A stretch of DNA of 58,754 nt from JAAYCU01 sp964401335. GTDB lineage: Bacteria > Planctomycetota > Phycisphaerae > UBA1845 > PWPN01. The DNA lies in the NCBI GenBank assembly GCA_964401335.1, contig CAYNYK010000017.1, positions 1 through 58,754 on the forward strand. Reading direction: 5' to 3'. A model generated the notes under the pieces. The model did no database searches. It saw only the letters and a program-made list of their open reading frames with translations, and had not been told where the DNA came from. Shown here one piece after another: positions 18,072-26,229 of this stretch; positions within the stretch are counted from its first letter, which is position 1; the number at the start of each line of letters is the position of its first letter. Position numbers and translations under genes: made by a program.

Positions 18072-18644
18072 ATGGGTGCTGATTTGAGCTGGCTGAATAT
18101 CCTGGGTATCGCGGTCGGGTTGGCCATGGATGCGTTTGCCGTCTCCATTGCCGCCGGCCTGATTTTGCCGAAAGTGACGCCGCGTCATGTGTTCCGCATG
18201 GGTTTTCATTTCGGGTTGTTCCAGTTTTTCATGCCCATCATCGGCTGGTGGGCGGGGTCGACCGTTTCCGACCGCATCGCGGATTACGATCATTGGATCG
18301 CCCTGGGCCTGCTCAGCTTCATTGGTCTGAAAATGCTTTTCGAGGCCTTTCAGCCCGAGGAGCAGCGCAACCGGAGCGATCCGACCCGGGGCTGGACGCT
18401 GGTGACGCTATCGGTGGCCACCAGTATCGATGCTCTGGCCGTCGGCGTGGGCATGGCCTTTCTGGATGTGCCCATTCTATTGCCCTGCGTGGTCGTCGGC
18501 GTTGTCGCCGCCGCTTTCAGCAGCGTGGGGATCAAGTTCGGCAGCCGCCTCGGCCGGCGCTGGGGCCGGGCCGCTGAAATCGTCGGCGGCTGCACTCTTC
18601 TTTTCGTTGGTTTTCACATCCTTTGGGACCACTTGGCAGGATAA
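18072..18644 (+). CDS. mntP: MntP-type manganese efflux pump
   Basis: This 190-residue protein has six predicted membrane helices in two related halves. Each half has the MntP signature with a membrane Asp: GLAMDAFAVSIAAG and VATSIDALAVGVGMAF. It exports Mn(II) across the inner membrane. Length and motifs are canonical. I looked for a yybP-ykoY manganese riboswitch in the roughly 240 bases upstream and saw no match to its conserved core. The Shine-Dalgarno is weak, and the start is set by the membrane topology. Confidence 0.85.
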   Translation: MGADLSWLNILGIAVGLAMDAFAVSIAAGLILPKVTPRHVFRMGFHFGLFQFFMPIIGWWAGSTVSDRIADYDHWIALGLLSFIGLKMLFEAFQPEEQRNRSDPTRGWTLVTLSVATSIDALAVGVGMAFLDVPILLPCVVVGVVAAAFSSVGIKFGSRLGRRWGRAAEIVGGCTLLFVGFHILWDHLAG

Positions 18645-18719
18645 TCCAGGGAGCATCCGTAGCGTGGTTTATCCTTTCGTCGCCCAGACATTCAACACCT
18701 ATAATATAAAACGACAAGC

Positions 18720-18914
18720 ATAACCCGGATTATTCATCGGGTTTTACCACGGAGACACAGGAGTCACGGAGAAGAAAGAACTTAGGTTAAGAAATCGAGG
18801 ATGGATATGGCCGCAGAGTGCTTATAAGCCATCCGGCCGGAACAGGCATTTTATCTATCCCTTAAGCCAACCTCCGTGTCTCAGTGCCTCCGTGATGAAT
18901 TATCCGGGATAAGA
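18720..18914. repeat. Inverted-repeat element rich in CACGGAG
   Basis: The left arm (18720-18771) holds ACCCGGATTATTCATC and a CACGGAGACACAGGAG-type block. The right arm (18872-18914) holds the reverse complement of both (CTCCGTGTCTCAGTGCCTCC, then GATGAATTATCCGGG). The interior of about 100 bases has no gene. The right arm ends about 15 bases before the chosen start of the Cu/Zn permease, so the element forms its leader. CACGGAG-rich repeats recur between genes in many environmental genomes, which suggests a mobile or REP-like origin. Confidence 0.65.
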
Positions 18915-18929
18915 CGTGGAAAAAGTGGC

Positions 18930-20201
18930 ATGAACTACGCCCTCGACATTCTGAGTTCCTCCTGGGTTGTCCTTGGCCAGATGGCACCCTACCTGCTCTT
19001 TGGCTTTCTGGCGGCCGGTGTGTTGTCCGTGCTCGTTTCACCGGAGTGGGTGGAACGTCATCTGGGTGGTTCGGGACCGGGCGCGATTATTAAGAGTGTC
19101 ATCCTTGGCGTACCCTTGCCGCTGTGTAGTTGCGGCGTTATCCCCGTGGCCGCCTCCATCCGCCGTCATGGCGCCGGCCGCGGTCCTACCATCGCCTTCC
19201 TGATATCCACTCCGCAAACCGGGGTGGATTCCATCCTCGCCACGTACGCTTTACTCGGGCCGGTATATGCTATCTTTCGGCCTGTTGCCGCTTTAATCAC
19301 CGGGATCATCGGCGGCCTGTTCGTGTCTCTCGGCTCGCGGAATGACTCAGCACCCGCCGCCGAAGGCAAAAACTGTACGGAGGCCTGCTGCGCGACCCAT
19401 CCCGGTCAGAGTCGATGGCGGCGGATGATTCGTTACGGATTCTTCACACTACCCCGCGATATCGCCAAGGCCCTGCTTGTCGGCATCGCCGTAGCCGGGG
19501 TCATTAGCACTTTTGTACAAGAAAACGCCCTGGCTCCGTATCTCGGCGGCGGGCTGACGGCCATGTTGGTCATGCTGGCCGTCGGTATTCCGATTTACGT
19601 CTGTTCGACCGCCTCGATACCCATTGCCCTTGGCTTCATGCACATGGGTGCTTCGCCCGGGGCAGCTTTGGTTTTTCTGATCGCCGGGCCGGCGACCAAC
19701 GCCGCTGCTATCGCCGTTGTGCTTAAAATCCTCGGCCGCCGAGCGGTGGCCATTTATTTCCTGACTATTGCGTTGGGGGCGTTACTTTGCGGTTATGCTT
19801 TGGACTGGATTTACCGGAACCTGACCGCGTCGGGCTTTTCTTTAGGCGAGCACATGCATCACGACGGTCCCTCCGTGCTCAGCCACTTTTTCGCCGTGCT
19901 CCTGCTGGCCGTGCTGATTAACAGCCTTCTGCCGCGTAAGGCCGCCCATGCGGCCGCATCATCGAGTTCTTCCGAAGCGGTCGAGGCGGATACGCGGACG
20001 ATCACCATGCAAATCACCGGCATGACCTGCTCACATTGCGTCGCCACCGTCACCCGGGCCCTCCGCGAAACACCAGGTGTCCGCGAAGCGGAAGTGAACC
20101 TGTCTGATGGCCGAGCCGTTATTCGAGGCACGAATCTGGACAAGGTAAACCTGACCGATACCGTGAAAAGTCTGGGTTATGATGCTTCACATCTTCCGTG
20201 A
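18930..20201 (+). CDS. SO_0444-type Cu/Zn efflux permease with C-terminal HMA domain
   Basis: This 423-residue protein starts at ATG 18930, just after the inverted-repeat element. It is a COG0701-type permease with about 8 membrane helices and the motif PLPLCSCGVIPVA, plus a related motif (VGIPIYVCSTASIPIALGF) in the second half. A Cys-rich cytoplasmic loop (CTEACCATHPG) lies between the halves. The last 65 residues are a heavy-metal-associated domain with GMTCSHC. SO_0444 proteins are linked to copper and zinc export. It is a different subfamily from the permease at 22875. Confidence 0.82.
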   Translation: MNYALDILSSSWVVLGQMAPYLLFGFLAAGVLSVLVSPEWVERHLGGSGPGAIIKSVILGVPLPLCSCGVIPVAASIRRHGAGRGPTIAFLISTPQTGVDSILATYALLGPVYAIFRPVAALITGIIGGLFVSLGSRNDSAPAAEGKNCTEACCATHPGQSRWRRMIRYGFFTLPRDIAKALLVGIAVAGVISTFVQENALAPYLGGGLTAMLVMLAVGIPIYVCSTASIPIALGFMHMGASPGAALVFLIAGPATNAAAIAVVLKILGRRAVAIYFLTIALGALLCGYALDWIYRNLTASGFSLGEHMHHDGPSVLSHFFAVLLLAVLINSLLPRKAAHAAASSSSSEAVEADTRTITMQITGMTCSHCVATVTRALRETPGVREAEVNLSDGRAVIRGTNLDKVNLTDTVKSLGYDASHLP

Positions 20202-20245
20202 TTATTCAGATGGTGCATAAGGGTAGACGGCATGTAGGGTAATCC

Positions 20246-21325
20246 TCAGTATTTGGTGATTTCCCACGCCGCCTCCAAAAACGCGTCGATGTTTTCCGGT
20301 TTGGCGCCGGCCCCGATGGCTCCGCCGGGGCAGAGGACGAAACGGCCGTCCTGATTGGCGTTCTTGAAACAATACTTGGCCGCCGCCTTGACATCTTCCG
20401 GCCGTCCCTCGTTCATCACCCGAATCGGATGAATGTTGCCGCCAAGGATGATATGGGGTAACGCCTTGCGAAAATCGCGGATATCCATATTCGGCGAAAA
20501 GCCCATCAACTCATCGATCGGCAACGTGCCCAACTGACTCATTCCTTTGGGAATAATATCGCCGTCGGTGTGCAGGCTGCACAATACCTTGCCCTTGTAG
20601 CGGTCAAAGAGCGCGCCCGTGAAAGGCTTGACGAATTCATCGAACAGATCGGGCGGCAGGTAAGCGCAGTAGTCCTCGCCGATGTCGAGCTTGTCGAACA
20701 GGATGCTGTGCGTATCCAGTCCGCCCCAGGTTTTTTCCACGTATTCCATCCAGGCCAGCGAGCGCTCCGTGATGTAGGAGAATATACGTCGCACCGTGGT
20801 GGGATGATCGTACAGGTCGAGGAAAAAATGCTCCGTGCCGCGAAAAATGGAAAACAAGTCCATTGCACCGGGCACGCCGAGATAGTGGCCGACCTGTTTG
20901 TCCGGCGGCAGGTGTTTATTGAAAAAAGCGATACCGGCGGCCAGTTGTTTTACTCCCGGCGTTTCCGCCGGTTCCCTGCGGCTGTAATAACGGTCGAAAT
21001 CATCCAGCCGCCGGCCGAGAAAACGGTTCCGCGGTGCCTGCGGGTTCTCCGCGGCGAACTTCTCGCGATCAAAATAAAGGTCGGCTACATCCACGTCCAC
21101 GGTATAATCGCGCAGGTCGTAAAACCGCTTGTTGACCTGCCGCTGAGCTTCCAGCATGGTCTCGAAGTCATTCAGATACTTCGCCGGATCGATGCCCGTG
21201 AACTGGCATATAAAGGTATGGTCCAGCCACAGGCGAAACGGCGCATGGCTCGGCCGCTGGCCGCGAATCAGTTGCCGATATCGCTTGACGTTGTCTCTGA
21301 GAAAATCCAGAGGGGCTCGGATCAT
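20246..21325 (-). CDS. Uroporphyrinogen decarboxylase-family protein
   Basis: This protein of about 359 residues starts at ATG 21325, preceded by GGGAGAAGG. It has a URO-D-like TIM barrel with motifs GVPGAMDLFSIFRG, a Cys-x2-His-type cluster CSLHTDGD, and the C-terminal ILGGNIHPIRV and FVLCPGGAIGAGAKPEN. This subfamily includes corrinoid methyltransferases of the MtaA/CmuA kind rather than heme-pathway HemE, and CSLHTDGD fits a zinc site for methyl transfer. No corrinoid protein is adjacent, so the substrate is open. It is convergent with the permease gene. Confidence 0.7.
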   Translation of the reverse strand: MIRAPLDFLRDNVKRYRQLIRGQRPSHAPFRLWLDHTFICQFTGIDPAKYLNDFETMLEAQRQVNKRFYDLRDYTVDVDVADLYFDREKFAAENPQAPRNRFLGRRLDDFDRYYSRREPAETPGVKQLAAGIAFFNKHLPPDKQVGHYLGVPGAMDLFSIFRGTEHFFLDLYDHPTTVRRIFSYITERSLAWMEYVEKTWGGLDTHSILFDKLDIGEDYCAYLPPDLFDEFVKPFTGALFDRYKGKVLCSLHTDGDIIPKGMSQLGTLPIDELMGFSPNMDIRDFRKALPHIILGGNIHPIRVMNEGRPEDVKAAAKYCFKNANQDGRFVLCPGGAIGAGAKPENIDAFLEAAWEITKY

Positions 21326-21433
21326 CAACCTTCTCCCATACGCGCCAATACTTGCCGGATCGCTTTATCCGAAGCCGATCGCCTCGCATCCCTGACGCCA
21401 TATCTCATATGCGCTCGTGTATGCAATTCCTGC

Positions 21434-22222
21434 TCAGCGCGGCCGGGCAGTGGAGGTATCTTGATAGGGTTTCAGGCCGGCGGGGGGGGCACTGCGGCGG
21501 GCCTCGCCCTCGAACTCGACGCCGTAGAAACTGGCGTGATCACGGCAGGCACCGAAACCGATGTATCCCCAATCGTAAGTCTGGTCAGTGACTTTGAATA
21601 ACGGCTGGGCATCCTCACTGAAGGCGTCGACATAGACCTCGATACTGCCGGTTTTGGTATCGCGCAAGACATCGACTTTATGCCAGGCTTTATCCGTGAA
21701 GGCCGGTTGTTTCCGATCGATCAGCGGAATCAGCGACCGAGCCGTCCCCCCCTCCACGCGAACCACCGTGTTGCTCATCTCTCCGCACAGATTGGCCAGA
21801 TGCACGTAATAGAAATGCGTACTGTCCCGCCAGCCGAAAATAATACACGCGTTATTACCCTCGGCCCGCGGCGCCGAGTCGATTCGCAGCCGGCAATTCA
21901 GGGAAAACGAGCTGAACTGATAGGCGTTGAACAGGGCGTATTCGCTCGGCCGCAGGGGACCGCGTTGGGGTGGAACATCGGGCGGGTAGGCCATCTGCAG
22001 GAAACGCCGGTGCCCCTCCACGCCGATGCGCCATAGACCGGGGTTGAGGAACGACCAGGAATCGCCCGGCACATCCATCTCAAACTCGTCATGCACGTTG
22101 ACCAGCGAAATCACTTCCTGCCGCGGCTGTTCCGGTGCCGCGGGTTGGGGATCCTGACAGCCGCTCTGAAGAAGGCTGGCCATCATCAAGCCGATGAGGG
22201 GATAGTGCATGAACCCGGACAT
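21434..22222 (-). CDS. Lipoprotein with concanavalin-like (DUF1080-type) domain
   Basis: This 262-residue protein starts at ATG 22222, preceded by GAGGTGG. A signal peptide ends in a lipobox (LLQSGC), so it should be lipid-anchored. The remainder is a beta-sandwich with SSFSLNCRLRI, ACIIFGWRDSTHFYYVHLA and AWHKVDVLRD segments, typical of LamG or DUF1080/3-keto-disaccharide hydrolase-like domains in planctomycetes. It may bind or cleave polysaccharide at the cell surface. No catalytic residues can be assigned with confidence. Confidence 0.65.
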   Translation of the reverse strand: MSGFMHYPLIGLMMASLLQSGCQDPQPAAPEQPRQEVISLVNVHDEFEMDVPGDSWSFLNPGLWRIGVEGHRRFLQMAYPPDVPPQRGPLRPSEYALFNAYQFSSFSLNCRLRIDSAPRAEGNNACIIFGWRDSTHFYYVHLANLCGEMSNTVVRVEGGTARSLIPLIDRKQPAFTDKAWHKVDVLRDTKTGSIEVYVDAFSEDAQPLFKVTDQTYDWGYIGFGACRDHASFYGVEFEGEARRSAPPAGLKPYQDTSTARPR

Positions 22223-22313
22223 AAACCACCTCGTTGCGTTAAAACCTGAATACCGCAAGAATTAGCGTTGTCAATCACGCGCATTATTTCTACTATCCCC
22301 CGGCGACGGGGTC

Positions 22314-22352
22314 AAACCCTCGTGGCTCCGGGGCTGGGTTTGTCTTTTTTTT
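22314..22352 (+). terminator. Possible intrinsic terminator upstream of arsR
   Basis: AAACCC (22314-22319) pairs with GGGTTT (22336-22341), followed by GTC and eight T residues. A second small hairpin, CCCCG-GCGA-CGGGG, lies just upstream. The structure would stop plus-strand transcription entering the ars island. No plus-strand gene ends nearby, so the assignment is tentative. Confidence 0.3.
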
Positions 22353-22407
22353 GTGTGCTGGCCAGCCCTGTCCGTAAACGCGACAAGGGAATAGGGCATT
22401 CCCCCCC

Positions 22408-22441
22408 TTGTCCTCATCCGCATCTATGGCTATATTACCAT
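22408..22441 (+). promoter_or_regulatory. Putative promoter and operator of the ars island
   Basis: TTGTCC (22408-22413) and TATATT (22431-22436) are spaced by exactly 17 bases, a good sigma-70 promoter. A 16-base imperfect palindrome, ATGGCTATATTACCAT (22426-22441), lies over the -10. That is where an ArsR-type repressor would be expected to bind. The arsR ATG follows 26 bases later behind TGGAGG. Confidence 0.5.
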
Positions 22442-22467
22442 GAAAGCTCTGATGGAGGATCCTTAAC

Positions 22468-22791
22468 ATGACAAGTCGGAACACGAAAGTCTATGAGGCC
22501 CGAGCCCGGATCGTTAAGGCCTTGGCTCACCCCAGCCGGCTCTTGATGCTGGACATCCTGCAAGAGGGTGAGCGCTGCGTCTGCGAACTGACCGAGCAGG
22601 TTGGGGCGGACCAATCCACGGTGTCCCGGCACCTGGCCGTCCTGAAGAACACCGGCTTGGTCGAGGACCGCAAGGAAGGTGTCATGGTCTATTATCGCCT
22701 GCGCTGCAAATGCCTGCGGGGGTTTTTCAATTGCATCGAAACGGTGCTCAGGGAGAATCTCAAGGCTCAGGAGGAAGCCCTTGTTTCATAG
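22468..22791 (+). CDS. ArsR/SmtB-family metalloid-responsive repressor
   Basis: This 107-residue winged-helix protein has Cys37 and Cys39 in ERCVCELTEQ, the alpha-3-type CxC metalloid site of classical ArsR. The recognition helix QSTVSRHLAVLKNTGLV follows, and three more cysteines (80, 82, 89) sit in the C-terminal helix (RLRCKCL). It probably represses the island until As(III) or a similar thiophilic metalloid binds. It is the first gene of a run of same-strand genes to 36579. The start is supported by TGGAGG. The exact inducer is inferred. Confidence 0.85.
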   Translation: MTSRNTKVYEARARIVKALAHPSRLLMLDILQEGERCVCELTEQVGADQSTVSRHLAVLKNTGLVEDRKEGVMVYYRLRCKCLRGFFNCIETVLRENLKAQEEALVS

Positions 22792-22874
22792 GGTGACCGG
22801 AGCGCCGGGACCATGCGGTCAGGCTTCGCAGTCCTCTGCGGATGCATCGCGGAGCGGTATGCAGAAAGATAATC

Positions 22875-24227
22875 ATGGACTGGAAATCTGAATACAAAAA
22901 ACTCTTCTGGGGCGTGGTTGTGTTTGTGGCGTGTTTCGCCATGCCGGTGGACTGGCCGAGGTTCAGCCAATCGGTTTTTGAAGCGCTGGCCTTGGTCAAG
23001 TGGTATGCCCAGGAACATGTGCTTTTGTGTCTTATCCCCGCGTTTTTTATTGCCGGGGCAATCGGCGTGTTTGTCAGCCAGGCTTCGGTGATGAAATACC
23101 TTGGCCCCAAGGCGCCCAAAGTGCTGGCTTACGGCGTGGCCTCGGTCAGCGGGACGATTCTGGCGGTCTGCTCTTGCACCGTTTTGCCCTTATTTGCCGG
23201 GATCTGGCGAATGGGAGCCGGGCTTGGGCCGGCCACCGCCTTTTTATACTCCGGTCCGGCGATTAACGTCCTCGCGATCATCCTGACGGCCCGTGTGCTT
23301 GGATTAGAGATGGGTATTGCCCGCGCGATCGGCGCTATCTTGTTCAGCGTGGTGATCGGTCTGATTATGCACCTGATTTATCGGAAGGAGGAGACGGCCA
23401 AGGCGGATGCCGCGATGGCGATGCCGGAAGCCGAAGTGGAGCGGCCGCTATGGCAGAATATCGTCTATTTCGGGGCCATGGTCGGCATCCTGGTATTCGC
23501 CAACTGGGGACGTCCCGGCGATACCGAGGGGCTCTGGTATGCGATCTGGTCGGCAAAATGGCTGATCACGGCCGGCTTCGCGGTAGCTCTGGCGGTCATC
23601 CTGGCGGCCTGGTTCAGGATCGAGTGGTGGAAATTGGCTTTCGTCGCGGCGGCAACCGTCGTTGCCTGGCTGGTAGCGGCGGTGGCCGTAATGAAAAGCG
23701 CGGCCACAATGGAATCTTCGACCCAGCATCTGCCATGGGCGGCCATGATCCCTTTCGCGGTCGCGGTGGTCGGTCTGTCGGTCATCCTGGCGGGACGCAA
23801 GGACGCTTCCGGCGAGTGGTTCAGTCAATCGTGGACGTTTACCAAGCAGATTACTCCTTTGCTGTTATTTGGTGTTCTGGTCGCGGGATTTCTGCTCGGC
23901 CGCCCCGGCGAGGAAGGGATGATCCCGAGCCAATGGGTGGCCCGGCTGGTGGGTGGAAATTCGCTCTGGGCCAACCTGTTCGCCTCCGTGGTAGGGGCCT
24001 TCATGTATTTCGCCACCTTGACCGAAGTGCCCATTCTGCAGGGGTTGATGGGGTCGGGCATGGGCAAAGGACCGGCCTTGGCCTTGCTGCTGGCCGGACC
24101 CGCGCTGAGCCTGCCCAACATGTTGGTTATTCGCAGCATTATGGGAACGCGAAAAACAGTTGTGTTTGTATCGTTGGTCATCGTGATGGCCACGATTTCG
24201 GGGATGATCTTTGGGGCGATATGGTAG
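22875..24227 (+). CDS. COG0701 permease, ArsP-like
   Basis: This 450-residue membrane protein has about 10 helices. Its signature motifs are SGTILAVCSCTVLPLFAG with the conserved CSC, SGPAINVLA in the first half, and TEVPILQGLMGSGMG...AGPALSLPN in the second. Members of this family export trivalent organoarsenicals (ArsP) or are found beside arsenic and thiol-redox genes. The start at ATG 22875 fits the first charged helix. The next gene begins 6 bases after the stop. With an ArsM methyltransferase in the same island, a methylated arsenical is a reasonable but unproved substrate. Confidence 0.75.
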   Translation: MDWKSEYKKLFWGVVVFVACFAMPVDWPRFSQSVFEALALVKWYAQEHVLLCLIPAFFIAGAIGVFVSQASVMKYLGPKAPKVLAYGVASVSGTILAVCSCTVLPLFAGIWRMGAGLGPATAFLYSGPAINVLAIILTARVLGLEMGIARAIGAILFSVVIGLIMHLIYRKEETAKADAAMAMPEAEVERPLWQNIVYFGAMVGILVFANWGRPGDTEGLWYAIWSAKWLITAGFAVALAVILAAWFRIEWWKLAFVAAATVVAWLVAAVAVMKSAATMESSTQHLPWAAMIPFAVAVVGLSVILAGRKDASGEWFSQSWTFTKQITPLLLFGVLVAGFLLGRPGEEGMIPSQWVARLVGGNSLWANLFASVVGAFMYFATLTEVPILQGLMGSGMGKGPALALLLAGPALSLPNMLVIRSIMGTRKTVVFVSLVIVMATISGMIFGAIW

Positions 24228-24233
24228 GAGAAG

Positions 24234-24626
24234 ATGATGAACTCACCTTGTTGCAGTTGCAGTTGCAGTGGTAATGGTGAAACGTTGATATTCACCTGCG
24301 CCGGAGCCGCTCATGCCGGCCAAGTTGCCAATCGGGCCGGGATTCAGCTCATGCAGCAGCAGAGCGGCAAGCTTTTCTGCATCGCGGCCATGGGCGCGGC
24401 AATCCCGGAAAAAATGGATCGGACACGGGCGGCGGCCAAGCGCATGGCCATCGATGGCTGCGAGGATCACTGTTGTCGGAAAATACTGGAGAAAGCCGGC
24501 CTGCCGGTAGACGTGCATGTGGTCGTGACCGACCTGGGTATTGAAAAGCAGCCGGCCCAGCCACATCTGGTGGTGGATACCAAGAGAGTTGTAGACCACG
24601 CGGCGACCGCGTTGGGTAAAAAATGA
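24234..24626 (+). CDS. DGC-domain putative zinc-binding protein
   Basis: This 130-residue protein is preceded by AGGAG, with tandem ATGs at 24234 and 24237. It is Cys-rich at the N-terminus (PCCSCSCSG). It matches the DGC family in FTCAGAAHAGQVANRAG and in the name motif DGCEDHCCRKILEKAG. DGC proteins are small cytosolic proteins often encoded next to COG0701 permeases and mini-thioredoxins. Their biochemical role is not established. The many vicinal cysteines could hold zinc or a thiophilic metalloid. Confidence 0.75.
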   Translation: MMNSPCCSCSCSGNGETLIFTCAGAAHAGQVANRAGIQLMQQQSGKLFCIAAMGAAIPEKMDRTRAAAKRMAIDGCEDHCCRKILEKAGLPVDVHVVVTDLGIEKQPAQPHLVVDTKRVVDHAATALGKK

Positions 24627-24652
24627 ACGAGTTCAGACAAAGGAGATCGAAG

Positions 24653-24898
24653 ATGAAAATCGAGATTCTGGGTACGGGTTGTCCCAAGTGTCAGGCCCTG
24701 GCCGCCAATGCCAAGGCCGCCGCGGATAAATTGGGTGTCGCTTATGAACTTACCAAGGTGACCCAGATCACGGACATTATGAACCGTGGGGTGATGATGA
24801 CCCCCGCGCTGGTGATTGACGGGGAGATCAAGGTTGCGGGCAAGGTGGCCAGCGAAGCGGAGATCACCACCTTTATAACGAACACAGCGTCGAAGTAG
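24653..24898 (+). CDS. Mini-thioredoxin (TM0996/MTH895-type redox-active disulfide protein)
   Basis: This 81-residue protein starts at ATG 24653 with AGGAG 7 bases upstream. It is a minimal thioredoxin fold: beta strand, GTGCPKCQALAANAKAAADK with the CPKC active site, and the cis-Pro region VMMTPALVIDGE. Proteins of this type are commonly found beside COG0701 permeases. It probably passes electrons to a partner in the island such as the DGC protein, though this is inferred. The sequence is complete. Confidence 0.85.
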   Translation: MKIEILGTGCPKCQALAANAKAAADKLGVAYELTKVTQITDIMNRGVMMTPALVIDGEIKVAGKVASEAEITTFITNTASK

Positions 24899-24943
24899 CC
24901 GCGATCGATTTTGGATTGACCAGGTTCCTGGAGGACGTGTTGC

Positions 24944-25621
24944 GTGTGTCCTTGCCAACCGAATGATAGCCAGTTTACGGTCGTGTTGTTGGCCGCCGCG
25001 GGTGTTCTGTTGATCGTGGGGATTCTCCGCCGTTTCTGGCCCAGGATGACTACAAGCCTGCGCATAACGGCGGTGGTTGCGAGTATCGTTTCGCTGGCCG
25101 GAGTGGCCTTTGCCTTCAGCCGTTGGGGTGGTCAACCGGCCACTTGCTCGGCGCTTACTCCATCCGTGGTGTCGTCGGCGTCCGCTGAAGCCGAACCGTC
25201 TGACACGGAGGCTTACGGGCATCCGCCGGTCACTGAGCATGATAAGAGCATCACCACTCGACCTGCGGAGCCCCAGGTTATTGCTTACTACTTTCATCGC
25301 ACGATACGTTGCGGTTCCTGTTTAACCATCGAGGAGTTTTCCAGGCAGGCGATCGAGAGCGGTTTCGTTTCTGAAATAGCCGCGGAAATGCTCGCCTGGC
25401 GATCGGTCAATATGGAGGAAAAGGTCAACGAACATTTTGTCAAGGAATTGCACTTGACCGAACCATCGCTGGTACTGGTGCGTATGGAAAAGGGCCGTCC
25501 GGCCGACTGGATGGTGCTTAAGGGCGTATGGGATCATCTCGAGGATCTCGCCGCGTTTCAGCAGTATGTGCAAATGCAAACGCAGATGTTTATTTATGCG
25601 CAACCCGCGAGCGAGCCATGA
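24944..25621 (+). CDS. ArsF-like membrane-anchored thioredoxin-fold protein
   Basis: This 225-residue protein begins with GTG 24944 (GGAGG 9 bases upstream), encoding MCPCQPN. Two membrane helices lie near 12-29 and 41-58, then a low-complexity linker. The C-terminal domain has IAYYFHRTIRCGSCLTIEEF with Cys123 and Cys126, RSVNMEE, and SLVLVRMEKGRPADWMVL. That pattern resembles proteins annotated as nitrophenyl compound nitroreductase subunit ArsF family. Their true activity is uncertain and I do not transfer the nitroreductase name as a function. The CxxC faces a position where a redox partner thioredoxin could act. Confidence 0.68.
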   Translation: MCPCQPNDSQFTVVLLAAAGVLLIVGILRRFWPRMTTSLRITAVVASIVSLAGVAFAFSRWGGQPATCSALTPSVVSSASAEAEPSDTEAYGHPPVTEHDKSITTRPAEPQVIAYYFHRTIRCGSCLTIEEFSRQAIESGFVSEIAAEMLAWRSVNMEEKVNEHFVKELHLTEPSLVLVRMEKGRPADWMVLKGVWDHLEDLAAFQQYVQMQTQMFIYAQPASEP

Positions 25622-25681
25622 GCGTAGACGGATAATGGGGCGATTGGGGAAGTCGCCCTTCAAGGACAAGGAGACTCATTC

Positions 25682-26161
25682 ATGAATACGAATATGCGGA
25701 TCATCATTATTGTGCTGGTGGTCATTCTGGTCGGCGGCATTATGCTTATCAAGAATCGCGGGTCCGACAACGAGTCGCAGGCTCCACCTTCAACGATAAC
25801 GAGTGATCGAGAGGCAGCGTCTTCCCCGTCTTCCTCGGCTCCGGCATCGCCGGCCGGGGCAAAATTGCCTCGACTGGTGGATCTGGGGGCCAGCACATGT
25901 ATTCCCTGCAAAATGATGGCTCCGATTCTGGAGCAACTTAAGAAGGAATATGCGGGGCGAATGGAAGTTGAGTTTATTGACGTGTGGAAAAATCCGACGG
26001 CCAGTGACCGTTACGGTGTGCGCATGATCCCGACGCAGATTTTCTTCGACGCGTCGGGCAAGGAGTTGTTTCGCCACGAGGGTTTCTATTCGCGGGAAGA
26101 TATCCTGCGCAAATGGAAAGAGTTGGGCGTCGATATCGGAAAAAAACCAGTGGATGGTTGA
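25682..26161 (+). CDS. Membrane-anchored thioredoxin
   Basis: This 159-residue protein starts at ATG 25682 after AAGGAG. One N-terminal membrane helix (about 6-23) and a Ser/Pro/Ala linker precede a thioredoxin domain with STCIPCKMMAPIL (Cys73, Cys76) and cis-Pro in RMIPTQIFFDASG. The domain should lie outside the cytoplasm. It is clearly paralogous to the thioredoxin domain of the protein at 30367, sharing CxPCxMMAPIL, YGVRxIPxQIFFDAxG and FRHxGF. It is a likely electron acceptor from CcdA and donor to an envelope target. Confidence 0.87.
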   Translation: MNTNMRIIIIVLVVILVGGIMLIKNRGSDNESQAPPSTITSDREAASSPSSSAPASPAGAKLPRLVDLGASTCIPCKMMAPILEQLKKEYAGRMEVEFIDVWKNPTASDRYGVRMIPTQIFFDASGKELFRHEGFYSREDILRKWKELGVDIGKKPVDG

Positions 26162-26229
26162 ACCCGCGGCGTTAAGGATTGCGTCCATGAATCAGCCTCG
26201 CGGCGGATGTTAGAACGGGAGACACATCC

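Noticed and set aside
20570..21601. Plus-strand open frame of 343 codons opposite the URO-D gene
   Set aside because: It is antisense to a gene with clear family motifs and has no recognisable domain.
24944..25621. Assigning nitroreductase activity to the ArsF-like protein
   Set aside because: The name comes from a family label. The sequence shows only a thioredoxin-like CxxC domain with membrane anchors, with no flavin-binding motif.
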